Positions 11,564-20,867 of a DNA stretch of 64,000 nucleotides are shown piece by piece. The notes beneath the pieces are model-generated. The model made no database searches. It saw only the letters and a program-made list of their open reading frames with translations, and had not been told where the DNA came from. The stretch covers positions 1-64,000 of the forward strand of contig JACWEO010000003.1 of the NCBI GenBank assembly GCA_014653355.1, written 5' to 3'. This DNA is from Pelagibacterales bacterium SAG-MED47 (GTDB lineage: Bacteria > Pseudomonadota > Alphaproteobacteria > Pelagibacterales > Pelagibacteraceae). A program made the translations under genes and the position numbers. Positions within the stretch are counted from its first letter, which is position 1. Every line of letters begins with the position of its first letter.

Positions 11564-13439
11564 TTCATCAAGTGATAATGTGAAAAAACTTAATTCTATA
11601 AACAGAAGGATGTTTATCACAGGTTCAGTGAAATTTTTTATAATGATTGGATTAGTAAGTAGGCTATTTTTTTTACAAGTTAAAGAAAATAAAAAATATT
11701 TAACTCTTTCAGACAAAAATAGAATAAGAGAATGGAAGTTGGCCCCAGTTAGGGGAGAGTTTCATGATTATTTTGGAAATGTTGTAGCTGGTAATTTTGA
11801 AGCATACCAATTACATGTTATTCCTGAACAAGTTGAAGATTTTAGATATGTAATTTATAGACTCAAAGATTTACTAGAGTTGAATAATAAAGAATTTAAA
11901 AAAATATTAAAAAAGAAAAATGAAATTAAGCCATGGGAAACTTTAATTGTATCAGATAATTTAAGTTGGAAAAAATTTTCAAAAATAAATAATCATCTTT
12001 ATGATCTAAATGGAGTTAAACCAGTCATTTCTATTTCAAGAAATTATCCTTTTGGGGAAAATTTTACTCATGTTATTGGCTATGTTAGCCAAGCCAATGA
12101 AAATGATATTGAAAGAAATGAAGATATAAAGAAAAACTTTGTACCTGGGCTTAAAATTGGAAAAATAGGTTTAGAAAAATCTTTTGAAAAACAATTAATT
12201 GGTACTAATGATATTGAAAGATATGAAGTAAATGCTTATGGAAGAAGAATTAGTCAGTTAGAATTTCAAAAAGGAGAGAAGGGTAAATCTCTTAGGTTAA
12301 CGATAGACACTAAAGTTCAAAAATTATCTAATGAATTATTAAAGGATCAGGCTGGATCTATATGTGTAATGGATATTTATACTGGTGAGGTAATAGCAAT
12401 GCATTCTTCTCCTTCATTTGACCCTAATCTATTTGTTTTTGGGATAAGCCAAGATGATTGGCAAATTATTAGAAATAATCCAATGAAACCATTAGTTAAT
12501 AAAACCTTACAAGGAAATTACTCTCCCGGGTCAACTATTAAACCTATTGTTGCTTTATCAGCTTTAGAGAATGGAATTATTAATAGTAATTTTACTGTTA
12601 ATTGTAGAGGACATAAGTATCCACTAGAACTCTACGGTCAAACTTATCATTGTTGGAAAAAACAGGGCCATGGATTTATGAATTTAAGAAATGCAATGAA
12701 ACAATCCTGTGATACTTATTTTTATGAAATAGCCAGAAAACTTGGAGTAGATAAATTAAGTGAAACTGCTAAAAAATTTGGATTAGGAAAAGAAGTTTTT
12801 GGAGATTTATTTAATATTGAGAAAAAAGGTTTAATTCCAAATACACAGTGGAAGAAAAATGCTTTGGGACAAAGTTGGTTATTGGGAGAAACTATAATTA
12901 CTGGAATTGGTCAAGGTTATATTCAAACAACTCCAATTCAATTATGTTTAATGACTGCACAAATTGCAAATGGTGGCTATAAGATTTATCCAAAAATAGT
13001 TTTGGACGATGAAAAGAAGGTATCTCCAATTGATAAATTTACACCATTATATAAAAATTCTAAAAATATTAAGATTGTTCAAGATGCAATGTTTGCTTCA
13101 ACCAATGAAGTAAGAGGAACTTCTTATAGATCTAGAATTGATGACCAAAAATATCAATTTGCAGGAAAAACTGGAACTGCTCAGGTAAAAAGAATTACTG
13201 AGAAAGACCGTGAATTAGATTTAAAAACTTTTGAAATTCCCTATGAAGAGAGAGATCACGCTCTTTATATAGCATATGGCCCATATAAAAATCCACGTTA
13301 TGCAGTTAGTATTTTAGTTGAGCATGGAGGAAATGGAAGTACTACAGCAGCTCCAATGGCAAAAAAACTATTTAAAACAATTATTGATAGACACCAGCTG
13401 AGAGAGTCAATTAATAATAAAAAATATTTAGATATATAA
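11556..13439 (+). CDS. mrdA: Penicillin-binding protein 2 (elongation transpeptidase)
   Basis: The class B PBP that cross-links peptidoglycan during elongation. One N-terminal membrane helix (about 19-37) is followed by the PBP dimer/pedestal domain (about 60-240). The transpeptidase domain carries the active-site SxxK motif in SPGSTIKP (about residues 324-331), the SxN-type motif SCD in MKQSCDTYFYE, and KTGTAQ (about 539-544). At 627 residues it is normal. The rodA start directly abuts its stop codon, and PBP2-RodA act as one glycan-polymerising and cross-linking unit. Confidence 0.96.
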   Translation: MINSSSDNVKKLNSINRRMFITGSVKFFIMIGLVSRLFFLQVKENKKYLTLSDKNRIREWKLAPVRGEFHDYFGNVVAGNFEAYQLHVIPEQVEDFRYVIYRLKDLLELNNKEFKKILKKKNEIKPWETLIVSDNLSWKKFSKINNHLYDLNGVKPVISISRNYPFGENFTHVIGYVSQANENDIERNEDIKKNFVPGLKIGKIGLEKSFEKQLIGTNDIERYEVNAYGRRISQLEFQKGEKGKSLRLTIDTKVQKLSNELLKDQAGSICVMDIYTGEVIAMHSSPSFDPNLFVFGISQDDWQIIRNNPMKPLVNKTLQGNYSPGSTIKPIVALSALENGIINSNFTVNCRGHKYPLELYGQTYHCWKKQGHGFMNLRNAMKQSCDTYFYEIARKLGVDKLSETAKKFGLGKEVFGDLFNIEKKGLIPNTQWKKNALGQSWLLGETIITGIGQGYIQTTPIQLCLMTAQIANGGYKIYPKIVLDDEKKVSPIDKFTPLYKNSKNIKIVQDAMFASTNEVRGTSYRSRIDDQKYQFAGKTGTAQVKRITEKDRELDLKTFEIPYEERDHALYIAYGPYKNPRYAVSILVEHGGNGSTTAAPMAKKLFKTIIDRHQLRESINNKKYLDI

Positions 13440-14567
13440 ATGTACCAACATAAAAAGTTAAACAGTAATAGTAATAATTTTTTTCAAAAGTTTAAAAACT
13501 TTGACTATACGCTTTTAGCTTGTATTTTATTATTGGGTTTTATCAGTCTTGCCACAATGTATTCTACTGATGGTGGAAAGATTTTATTTCATACCAAAAG
13601 TCATTTTATTAAACTTATTTTTTTTACTTTAATGATGTTAATAATTTCATTTATAAATATTAAATTCTGGTTTTTTGTTGGATATTTTTTTTACATATCT
13701 GTCGTTATTCTCTTAATATGGACATACCTATTTGGAATAAAGTCTTCAGGTTCTCAAAGATGGATCGATTTGTATTTTATAAATCTCCAACCCTCTGAAT
13801 TAATGAAGATATGCATAATTTTATGCTTAGCTAAATTTTTTCATAGAATGAAATTAGAAAATGTTAATTCTATTTATACAATCTTAACATCATTAATAAT
13901 TATTTTATTACCGATGGGTTTAGTTATTGTGCAACCTGACTTAGGAACCTCATTACTTATAGCAATTAGTGGGTTAGCTGTATTGTGGTTTGCTGGAATA
14001 AATCATAGATATTTTATTTATACAATGTTAGGTTTTTTAATATCTTTACCTTTTATAATCTCTGTTTTAAAACCCTATCAGAAACTTAGAGTTTTGACCT
14101 TCTTAAATCCAGATAGAGATCCGTTAGGTGCTGGCTATCAGATTATTCAATCAAAAATTGCAGTTGGATCTGGTGGTATTTTTGGAAAAGGTTTTTTAAA
14201 GGGGACTCAAAGTTATTTAGAATTTTTACCAGAAAAACATACTGATTTTATTTTCACACTTTTTTCAGAAGAGTTTGGATTCGTTGGTTCAGCTTTTCTT
14301 CTTATAATCTATGCAATAATAGTTTATAGAATTATAGCTATTGGAGCAAATACAAGGAGTTATTTTGCGAAATTATTCTGTTATAGTTTTGGTGCAGCTA
14401 TATTTATTTATATAACTATAAACATGAGTATGGTTCTTGGTTTACTTCCGATAGTTGGTTCTCCTCTGCCTATAATGTCCTATGGAGGTTCCTCAATGTT
14501 AGCTACAATGATTGGTTTTGGAGTTGTCATGAGTGCTAAAGTTCATAGTCAACAGGCAATTGCATAA
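13440..14567 (+). CDS. rodA: RodA, SEDS-family peptidoglycan glycosyltransferase
   Basis: A polytopic SEDS protein that polymerises lipid II together with PBP2. The 375-residue protein has about ten predicted membrane helices. Conserved segments include INLQPSELMKI, IVQPDLGTSLL, FLPEKHTDFIF with the catalytic Asp, and GLLPIVGSPLPIMSYGGSS. It starts immediately after the mrdA TAA. It is the last gene of the shape operon: the next gene lies 50 bases on behind a TATAAT box. Confidence 0.96.
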   Translation: MYQHKKLNSNSNNFFQKFKNFDYTLLACILLLGFISLATMYSTDGGKILFHTKSHFIKLIFFTLMMLIISFINIKFWFFVGYFFYISVVILLIWTYLFGIKSSGSQRWIDLYFINLQPSELMKICIILCLAKFFHRMKLENVNSIYTILTSLIIILLPMGLVIVQPDLGTSLLIAISGLAVLWFAGINHRYFIYTMLGFLISLPFIISVLKPYQKLRVLTFLNPDRDPLGAGYQIIQSKIAVGSGGIFGKGFLKGTQSYLEFLPEKHTDFIFTLFSEEFGFVGSAFLLIIYAIIVYRIIAIGANTRSYFAKLFCYSFGAAIFIYITINMSMVLGLLPIVGSPLPIMSYGGSSMLATMIGFGVVMSAKVHSQQAIA

Positions 14568-14605
14568 GTATAATTTGTCGCTTAAATTTTTGTAATAATT
14601 AATTG

Positions 14606-14611
14606 TATAAT
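14606..14611 (+). promoter_or_regulatory. Perfect TATAAT box 5 bases before a start codon
   Basis: TATAAT at 14606-14611 precedes the ATG at 14617 by only five bases, and no Shine-Dalgarno sequence is present. If used, the transcript would start at or inside the first codon. No good -35 box at 16-18 bases spacing was found, so this is a partial promoter call. Confidence 0.3.
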
Positions 14612-14616
14612 TAATT

Positions 14617-15858
14617 ATGAATTATAATTACAATGTAGGTATAGTTGGGGCAGGAATTCAAGGAATTTCAAATGCTTTATTTCTTCAAAAAAAAGGTTTC
14701 AATGTAAATATTTTTGATAAAGATGAACCTGGCAGTCCAGCAGCTTCCTATGGAAATGCGGGTCATTTCTCTCCATATGCCTCGTTATCACTCAATAGAA
14801 CAGATATATTAGCAGACGTTCCGAATATGTTATTAAGCTCTACTGGTCCTTTGGCTTTAAAGTGGAATTATGTGCCAAAGATGATTCCTTGGTTTATGAA
14901 ATTCATTATGAACACCTCAAAAAATAGGATGATGCACACAGCAAAAAATATGCATCAAATATTAGATTTAGCGTTACCAGCATATGATGAGTTATTTGAG
15001 GAAATAGATTTAGAGGGATTAGTTGAAAACAAAGGCATTCTTTACATTTGGAATAATAAAGATTTAAAAAGTCGGGAATTAGAAATTAAGGTAAGAGATG
15101 AATTAGGTGTAAAACAACAATTGGTTAATAAAAAAGAAATCCATGATTTAGAGCCTAATATTAGACCATTTTATCATGCTGGAGTTTTTTATCCATATGC
15201 AAGACATGCAAGAAATCCAAAAAAGATTTTATTAAAGTTATTTGAGTTATTTTTAAAAAAAGGTGGCAAATTTAATAAAGAAAATATTAAGAATATTAAA
15301 TTCAATGATGATAAACCTATTTTTATTACCGAAAATCAAAATTATAGTTTTGATAAAGTAATAATTGCTTGTGGAGCTTTTTCAAAAAAATTGACAGATA
15401 AATTAGATGAAAATATACCTCTCGATACAGAAAGAGGTTATCATGTGCATTTTAAAAATTGTGATCATCTTTTGAGTAGACCAGTAATTTTTTCAAATAG
15501 AGGTTTTGGTATTACACCTATGGAACAGGGATTGAGAGTAGTAGGAACTGTTGAATTTGGTGGTTTAGAAAATCCTCTTTCAAAATCGAGAGTACGAAAT
15601 TTAATTAATAATGCAAAGTATATGCTGGGTGATTTACCAGAACATGAAGATGAATGGCTTGGTTTTAGACCTACTTTACCAGATTTTTTGCCTGTAATGG
15701 GTCCCTCAAAAAACCATAAAAATGTGTTTTATTGTTTTGGTCATCATCATTTAGGATGGACATTGGGTCCTATTTCTGGGAAAATAATTTCTGGAATGAT
15801 AGCTAAAGAAAATACTAATTTAAATTTAGAACCTTATAGCTCTATAAGATTTTCTTAA
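14617..15858 (+). CDS. FAD-dependent DAO-family oxidoreductase (DadA-like)
   Basis: A D-amino-acid dehydrogenase-like flavoprotein. The N-terminal dinucleotide fold GIVGAGIQGISNALFLQKKG (about residues 8-27) ends in an acidic residue (FDKDEPG) that binds the FAD ribose. SYGNAGHFSP is the DadA-type segment, and the C-terminal GHHHLGWTLGP closes the FAD site. At 413 residues the length fits DadA (about 415-430). The probable reaction is oxidative deamination of D-amino acids with electrons going to the respiratory chain; the substrate cannot be fixed. It begins a run of five same-strand genes with almost no gaps. L-2-hydroxyglutarate oxidase belongs to the same superfamily but its N-terminal motif is different. 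Confidence 0.8.
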   Translation: MNYNYNVGIVGAGIQGISNALFLQKKGFNVNIFDKDEPGSPAASYGNAGHFSPYASLSLNRTDILADVPNMLLSSTGPLALKWNYVPKMIPWFMKFIMNTSKNRMMHTAKNMHQILDLALPAYDELFEEIDLEGLVENKGILYIWNNKDLKSRELEIKVRDELGVKQQLVNKKEIHDLEPNIRPFYHAGVFYPYARHARNPKKILLKLFELFLKKGGKFNKENIKNIKFNDDKPIFITENQNYSFDKVIIACGAFSKKLTDKLDENIPLDTERGYHVHFKNCDHLLSRPVIFSNRGFGITPMEQGLRVVGTVEFGGLENPLSKSRVRNLINNAKYMLGDLPEHEDEWLGFRPTLPDFLPVMGPSKNHKNVFYCFGHHHLGWTLGPISGKIISGMIAKENTNLNLEPYSSIRFS

Positions 15859-15862
15859 TTTT

Positions 15863-16765
15863 GTGATAAACAAAAATAACCTTGCTTATACTTTATTAAT
15901 ACTTACCACATTGTTCTGGTCTGGAAACTTCATCGTAGGTAAGGCTGCAAGTACATTTGAAATCCCACCCTTTTCTCTAAATTTTTATAGATGGTTATTT
16001 GCTGGTTTAATTCTCTTTCCATTCACAATTAAAGAAATTTTAAAAAAAAAAAATTATATCTTCAGCAATATTGGTTTTTTTATAATCTTAGGAGTCACAA
16101 GTATTACTATTTTTAATTCTACTGTTTATTATTCCCTATATTATATGCAAGTTATAAGTGGAGTTTTAATGATTTCTACAATTCCCGTATGGATAATGTT
16201 TATATCTTTCATATTAGGAATAGAACAAACTAATAAATTTCAAATCTTCGGAGTTATTTTATCTTTGTTGGGAGTTCTTTTTATAATAACAAAATCAGAT
16301 TTAAATGTTATTAAAAATTTAGCTTTCAATAGAGGAGATTTGATAATGGCCGCAGGAATGTTTGCTTGGGCGCTTTACTCAGCATTACTTAAAAAGAAAA
16401 CCTACAAAATTTCACAAATTACTTTATTAGAAGTAGTAATTATTTGTGGGTTAGTATTTTTAATTCCAATTTATATTTTAGAAATGTATTTTGGAAATCA
16501 AATTATTATTAGCAAGCCTTTCATACTCACCTTATCATATGTGGTAATTTTTCCAGGTCTCGCATCATTTTTTTTTTGGATAAAAGGAATAGGCATTATA
16601 GGAGCAAATAGAGCAGGAGTTTTTTTACATTTAATGCCAGTATTTGGTTCTATCATGGCTATTTTTCTTTTTAATGAAAAATTTATGATTTATCACTTAC
16701 TTGGAGCATTATTTATTATTGCAGGTATAACTCTTTCAAATAAAAAGATTAAAAAAAATGCTTAA
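15863..16765 (+). CDS. EamA-family (DMT) transporter
   Basis: A 300-residue drug/metabolite-type permease with two EamA repeats, each of five predicted membrane helices (about 1-145 and 155-295). Characteristic elements are TLFWSGNFIVGKAA in the first helix pair and GDLIMAAGMFAWALYS at the start of the second repeat. The start is a GTG four bases after the preceding stop; no in-frame ATG lies before the first helix. The end overlaps the next gene by 8 bases. The substrate is unknown. Its neighbours suggest movement of an amino acid or a hydroxy acid. Confidence 0.85.
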   Translation: MINKNNLAYTLLILTTLFWSGNFIVGKAASTFEIPPFSLNFYRWLFAGLILFPFTIKEILKKKNYIFSNIGFFIILGVTSITIFNSTVYYSLYYMQVISGVLMISTIPVWIMFISFILGIEQTNKFQIFGVILSLLGVLFIITKSDLNVIKNLAFNRGDLIMAAGMFAWALYSALLKKKTYKISQITLLEVVIICGLVFLIPIYILEMYFGNQIIISKPFILTLSYVVIFPGLASFFFWIKGIGIIGANRAGVFLHLMPVFGSIMAIFLFNEKFMIYHLLGALFIIAGITLSNKKIKKNA

Positions 16766-17708
16766 AGTTGCTATTTTAGATGATTATCAAAATGTATCTC
16801 AACAGTTCGTTGATCTTCAAAGATTGTCTGGAAAATATGAGTTTAAAATTTTTAGCGAACCTTTCAAGGATGAGTTGGAGGCTATAGAACAATTGGCAGA
16901 TTTTGAAGCATTATTAATTATGCGTGAGAGAACAATGATTACAAAAAATTTAATAGAAAACCTTACGAAATTAAAATTTATCATAACCAGCGGTTTAAGA
17001 AATAAATCAATAGATCTAGAAACTACAAGAAAACGAAAAATAATTGTTTGTGGAACTGAAATGAATATTAATCCAACTCCTGAACTTACTTGGTCGTTGA
17101 TATTGGGTCTTGCTAGAAATTTAAAAGAAGAAATAGATAATATGTATCAAGGATATTGGCAAACTACTGTAGGAGTAGAACTTAAAGGAAAAATTTTAGG
17201 TCTTATTGGACTTGGAAAAGTTGGTTCCGAGGTTGCTAAAGTTGGCAAAGCTTTTGGTATGCAAGTAATGGCTTGGAGTGAAAATTTAAGTTTAGACAAA
17301 TGTAAAGAATTAGAAGTCCTTCCGTGTAGTAAAGAAGATTTGATCAAGAGTTCTGATTTTTTATCTATTCATGTGCAGGGTGGAGATAGGTATAAAGATT
17401 GTATTACAATTAAAGAGTTGGACAAAATGAAAAAAACAGCTTTTTTAATTAATACCTCAAGAGGTCCAATAGTAAATGAGGATGATTTAATAATTGCTTT
17501 ATCCACAAATGAAATAGCAGGTGTGGGTTTGGATGTTTTTGAAAAAGAACCTTTGCCAGAGAATAATAAATTAAGATTTTTACCGAATGCGTTACTTACA
17601 CCTCATATAGGATACGTAACTGCAGAAAATTATAGTATGTTTTATACTCAGATGATTGAGGCTCTAGAGGCATGTGTTGACGGAAAGCCCATCCGAGAAA
17701 TAGAGTAA
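16758..17708 (+). CDS. D-isomer-specific 2-hydroxyacid dehydrogenase
   Basis: An NAD-dependent oxidoreductase interconverting a 2-keto acid and a D-2-hydroxy acid. The NAD-binding motif GLIGLGKVGSEVAKVGKAFG lies near residue 147. The catalytic Arg sits in NTSRGPIVNEDDL (about 229), the Glu in GLDVFEKEPLP (about 258), and the His in LTPHIGY (about 279). The length, 316 residues, fits the family. The N-terminal region is SerA-like in fold but lacks an ACT domain, so it is not the regulated SerA form. Placed after a DadA-like oxidase, it could reduce the keto acid that oxidase forms; that link is inference. Confidence 0.88.
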   Translation: MLKVAILDDYQNVSQQFVDLQRLSGKYEFKIFSEPFKDELEAIEQLADFEALLIMRERTMITKNLIENLTKLKFIITSGLRNKSIDLETTRKRKIIVCGTEMNINPTPELTWSLILGLARNLKEEIDNMYQGYWQTTVGVELKGKILGLIGLGKVGSEVAKVGKAFGMQVMAWSENLSLDKCKELEVLPCSKEDLIKSSDFLSIHVQGGDRYKDCITIKELDKMKKTAFLINTSRGPIVNEDDLIIALSTNEIAGVGLDVFEKEPLPENNKLRFLPNALLTPHIGYVTAENYSMFYTQMIEALEACVDGKPIREIE

Positions 17709-17710
17709 AT

Positions 17711-18604
17711 ATGGAACTGCCTGTAGTTAATCACGAGGATTATTTCGCAAAGATTGGTGATAATCATAAATTTCCAATTAATAAGTTTAGTGAAATAGCT
17801 GATTATTTAATAAAGAAGAAAATAGTCAATAATTTTCATAAACCTTATCCATGTTCAGATGAAACTCTAAAAAGAGCTCATTCTGATAAATACATTAAAG
17901 ATATTAAAAATAAAACTTTAGATAAAAATGAAGTGAAGAAGATTGGTTTTCCATTAGTTGATAGCGTTGTTCAGAGATCTTTAATTGCAACAGGAGGTAC
18001 TGTTTTAGCCTCAAAACTTGCTATAAAATATGGCCTTGCCTGTAATACTGCAGGAGGAAGCCATCATGCTAATTTTAATGGAGGAGCTGGTTATTGTGTA
18101 TTTAATGATGTAGCGGTTGCTGCCCAGTATTTGCTTGATCGTGGATTAGCTGGAAGGATTTTAATTTTTGATTTAGATGTTCATCAAGGTAACGGTAATT
18201 CTGAAATATTTAGAGATAATAAAAATGTATTTACTTTTAGTATGCATTCAAAATCAAATTATCCAGCTATAAAATCTGTGAGTGATTTAGATGTAGAGCT
18301 TGAAGATAATTTAGAGGACAAAAAGTATATTGAAATTTTAAAATTTTACTTAAATCAATTGAATGAGGAAAATTTTGACTATGTTTTCTATATAGCAGGT
18401 GTTGATATTCATTTTAATGATAGTTTAGGCAAATTAAAAATTTCTGACGAAGGAATTAAACAAAGGGATGAAATTGTTACAGAAAATTTTTTTTCGAAGG
18501 GTGTTCCTTTGTGTGGTGTGTTAGGTGGTGGGTATAATAAAGATTTTAATAAATTAGTCGAATTACACTCATTTTTACATCAATCTTGTGCTAAATTGTT
18601 ATAA
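17711..18604 (+). CDS. Histone deacetylase-fold amidohydrolase
   Basis: A zinc-dependent deacetylase of the AcuC/acetylpolyamine amidohydrolase superfamily, 297 residues. It shows the active-site pair in AGGSHHA (about residue 118), the metal-binding FDLDVHQGNGN (about 154-164), a further metal-binding Asp in AGVDIHF (about 235), and the GGGYN motif (about 274). Bacterial members remove acetyl groups from small molecules such as acetylated polyamines or from proteins; the substrate here is unknown. It starts 3 bases after the dehydrogenase and its 3' end abuts msrB. Confidence 0.87.
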   Translation: MELPVVNHEDYFAKIGDNHKFPINKFSEIADYLIKKKIVNNFHKPYPCSDETLKRAHSDKYIKDIKNKTLDKNEVKKIGFPLVDSVVQRSLIATGGTVLASKLAIKYGLACNTAGGSHHANFNGGAGYCVFNDVAVAAQYLLDRGLAGRILIFDLDVHQGNGNSEIFRDNKNVFTFSMHSKSNYPAIKSVSDLDVELEDNLEDKKYIEILKFYLNQLNEENFDYVFYIAGVDIHFNDSLGKLKISDEGIKQRDEIVTENFFSKGVPLCGVLGGGYNKDFNKLVELHSFLHQSCAKLL

Positions 18605-18608
18605 TTTT

Positions 18609-18977
18609 ATGGTCAAAAAAAATCCTAACTTAACTGCTGAGCAAAAATTGGTAATGTTTGAGGATGGAACAGAACCACCTGGTACTAGTGAATTAAATAA
18701 TGAAAAACGAGAAGGAAGTTATCATTGTGCAAATTGTGGAATAAAATTATTTAATTCAAATACTAAATATGAAAGTGGTTCTGGCTGGCCTTCTTTTTTT
18801 GAGTCCTTACCTGAAGTTTTTGAAACTAAAACAGATCATCTATTAGGATATGCAAGAACAGAGTATCATTGTAAAAATTGTGGTGGTCATCATGGTCACA
18901 TCTTTGAAGATGGACCACAACCTACTGGTAAAAGATACTGTAATAATGGAGTTTGTTTAATTTTTAAAGTTAAATGA
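18609..18977 (+). CDS. msrB: Peptide methionine-(R)-S-oxide reductase
   Basis: Reduces the R-epimer of methionine sulfoxide in proteins. The zinc-binding Cys pairs YHCANCG and YHCKNCG, the ESGSGWPSFF segment and the catalytic Cys in GKRYCNNGVCLIF are all present. The ATG at 18609 is chosen over an upstream TTG at 18588 because the TTG lies inside the previous gene and the family begins with the LTAEQ segment soon after. At 122 residues it is compact but complete. An extra Cys (NNGVC) five residues after the catalytic one could act in resolving the disulfide; that is speculation. Confidence 0.93.
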   Translation: MVKKNPNLTAEQKLVMFEDGTEPPGTSELNNEKREGSYHCANCGIKLFNSNTKYESGSGWPSFFESLPEVFETKTDHLLGYARTEYHCKNCGGHHGHIFEDGPQPTGKRYCNNGVCLIFKVK

Positions 18978-19026
18978 GAATTTTTTTATATTGATTTGTT
19001 TAGTTTTAAATTTTAATAATACATTA

Positions 19027-19914
19027 ATGAAAAAATTTGTCTTTTTGTTAATTGGTCTTTTAGTATCAACTTCAGTCAGTGCTGATGATTTAGAAAATGT
19101 TTTAAATAAAGTTTATGACAAAGGATCTAAAACAGCAGAGGGATACTTAGAAAACTTACTTGATGGACCTGGAGATACTGAAGTTTCTATTTCAGCTAAA
19201 AATGAAAATAAGCCTACAGGCACGATTATGATTGTGCGACCATTATCAATTAATGAAAATGATTTAACTTTTTATCAAGCTCAAATTAATAGTTATCACA
19301 TTTTAGGAGACACGAGACAATCAGTAAATTACGGGATAGGAAAAAGATATTTGGCTGAAGATGGATCTTCATTTTTTGGGATAAATAGTTTTATTGATGC
19401 AGACATAGAATTTAATAGCAGATTAGGCGTTGGTACTGAGTTTAGAGCCTCTAATTTCAATATAACAGGAAATTATTATTTAGATGTACTTGGAGGTGCC
19501 AATCAAGTTGGTAACAATTCAGAAAGAGTTTTAGATGGCTATGATTTTGAAATTGAAGGCCAGGTTCCCTATACACCATGGGCAAATGTTTCTTTCACAA
19601 CTTATCAGTGGGAAGCCATTAAAGGATCAACAGACTCCGAAGGAGATGTTTATTCAACATCACTAAATCTTACAAATAATCTAACTTTAGAAGCAGGTTA
19701 TGATGACAATAATATAAGTGATAGTATGGATTATTTAAAAATAACTTATATTAGTGGTGGAAAAAACCGACCAACAATTGGAGATGGTTTTTCAAGTGAA
19801 GCATTCTTAAATTCTGATGTTAGAGAGGAAATGCTTACTAAAGTTGAGCGAAGCAATATAATTACTCTTGAGGTTGAAAGCACAGGAGTAGTTATAAGCA
19901 ATGGTAACTCGTAA
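19027..19914 (+). CDS. Inverse-autotransporter-type beta-barrel protein without passenger
   Basis: Predicted outer-membrane protein of 295 residues. A signal peptide (MKKFVFLLIGLLVSTSVSA) is followed by a region with intimin/invasin beta-domain hallmarks: QSVNYGIGKRYL, FFGINSFIDADIEFNSRLGVG, FRASNFNITGNYYL and the GYDFEIEGQVPYTPW segment. In intimin and invasin this domain forms a 12-strand barrel that exports a C-terminal adhesive passenger. Here only about 75 residues follow and there is no Ig-like or lectin passenger. The ATG at 19027 is preferred over a TTG at 18991 because it places the signal peptide at the N-terminus. An exported protein gene follows 5 bases later. Confidence 0.7.
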   Translation: MKKFVFLLIGLLVSTSVSADDLENVLNKVYDKGSKTAEGYLENLLDGPGDTEVSISAKNENKPTGTIMIVRPLSINENDLTFYQAQINSYHILGDTRQSVNYGIGKRYLAEDGSSFFGINSFIDADIEFNSRLGVGTEFRASNFNITGNYYLDVLGGANQVGNNSERVLDGYDFEIEGQVPYTPWANVSFTTYQWEAIKGSTDSEGDVYSTSLNLTNNLTLEAGYDDNNISDSMDYLKITYISGGKNRPTIGDGFSSEAFLNSDVREEMLTKVERSNIITLEVESTGVVISNGNS

Positions 19915-19919
19915 AATAT

Positions 19920-20609
19920 ATGAAAAAATTATTTTTTATTTTATTATTTACATTCTTTATAACTGAGAAAGGTTATACCGCTTCAGATGAAGGACAACCT
20001 ACGCAATACGAAGTTACAATGAAAAAAGTTGAGTTATGTACTGATCTAGCATGTACATCACCTTATGTATTAGGAGAAAAAATTATGGCTGCTGATATTG
20101 CTCCAGATTCAGGAGGTGCAGATGTGGGAAATTATGCTCCTACTACAGGAATACCACCAGGAATAGTTTACACTCATTTAAGAGTTACAATCAGCAGAAC
20201 ATTTACTGTCACAGCAAGTATTTCTGTTGATGGAGGTTTATGTAGAACAGACGGTGGAAATAATGCTAACGCAACACAAATGACAGTTGGTGCTAGCAGT
20301 GGTACTGCTGTTGCTGAAACAATGTATTTAGTTAATGCTGGAAGCTACGGTGCTAGTGATGGAACTAGAGATGGCGCTGTTGGAAGTTCGAACATTGATG
20401 TTGATTATTCATCACCTGATCCAGCAAAATCTATGACAGTTTCAGGAGATGATGCAGTAATGGTTTATGAACTCACTGCTCCGTATCAAAAAACTTTAAG
20501 AGCACCAGTTATTAAAGTAAAATTTAGTACTGTAACAGCTGTAGGAGTTGAAGATACAGCTTGTTCTATGTACCTTAATGAACCGTCTGTAACTATTTCA
20601 CTTCAATAA
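19920..20609 (+). CDS. Exported hypothetical protein
   Basis: A 229-residue protein with a clear signal peptide (about residues 1-20, cleavage near GYTASDEG). The mature protein is low in Lys, rich in Gly, Ala, Thr and Ser, and has four Cys residues (in ELCTDLACTS, GGLCRTD and DTACSM). Alternating hydrophobic stretches suggest an all-beta fold, and the very low charge contrasts with the Lys-rich cytoplasmic proteins around it. No family is recognised. The 5-base gap from the beta-barrel gene suggests that the two are co-expressed, and this one could be a surface or periplasmic partner. Function unknown. Confidence 0.75.
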   Translation: MKKLFFILLFTFFITEKGYTASDEGQPTQYEVTMKKVELCTDLACTSPYVLGEKIMAADIAPDSGGADVGNYAPTTGIPPGIVYTHLRVTISRTFTVTASISVDGGLCRTDGGNNANATQMTVGASSGTAVAETMYLVNAGSYGASDGTRDGAVGSSNIDVDYSSPDPAKSMTVSGDDAVMVYELTAPYQKTLRAPVIKVKFSTVTAVGVEDTACSMYLNEPSVTISLQ

Positions 20610-20864
20610 TTATTTTAATAAATCTAAAAGTTTATTTTCTTTTTCTAGTGCTCGAACTTCATCATAACCACCAATGTGTTGATCATTAAAAAATATTTGA
20701 GGTATTGTTCTTTTTCCATTGGCTTTTTTTATCATTTCGTCCATTGCACCGTCTACTTTTGCAATATCAATTTCTTTATAATTAGCATTATTTCTAGCTA
20801 GTAATCTTTTAGCTGCTTCACAATAATTACAAAAAGGACCTGTATAAATTGTTACATTTTTCAT
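20610..20864 (-). CDS. grxC: Glutaredoxin (GrxC type)
   Basis: An 84-residue monothiol/dithiol-exchange protein with the thioredoxin-fold active site CNYC (in GPFCNYCEAAKRLL, residues 12-15). The cis-proline TIP in KRTIPQIFFNDQHIGGYDEV contributes to the glutathione-binding groove. It transfers electrons from glutathione to protein disulfides. It is convergent with the exported-protein gene, whose stop codon directly abuts it, so no room is left for a conventional terminator. The DUF2805 gene lies 3 bases upstream on the same strand and is probably co-transcribed. Confidence 0.93.
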   Translation of the reverse strand: MKNVTIYTGPFCNYCEAAKRLLARNNANYKEIDIAKVDGAMDEMIKKANGKRTIPQIFFNDQHIGGYDEVRALEKENKLLDLLK

Positions 20865-20867
20865 AAT

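Noticed and set aside
18991..19026. In-frame TTG start upstream of the beta-barrel gene.
   Set aside because: It would add 12 residues ahead of a well-formed signal peptide that begins at the ATG at 19027.
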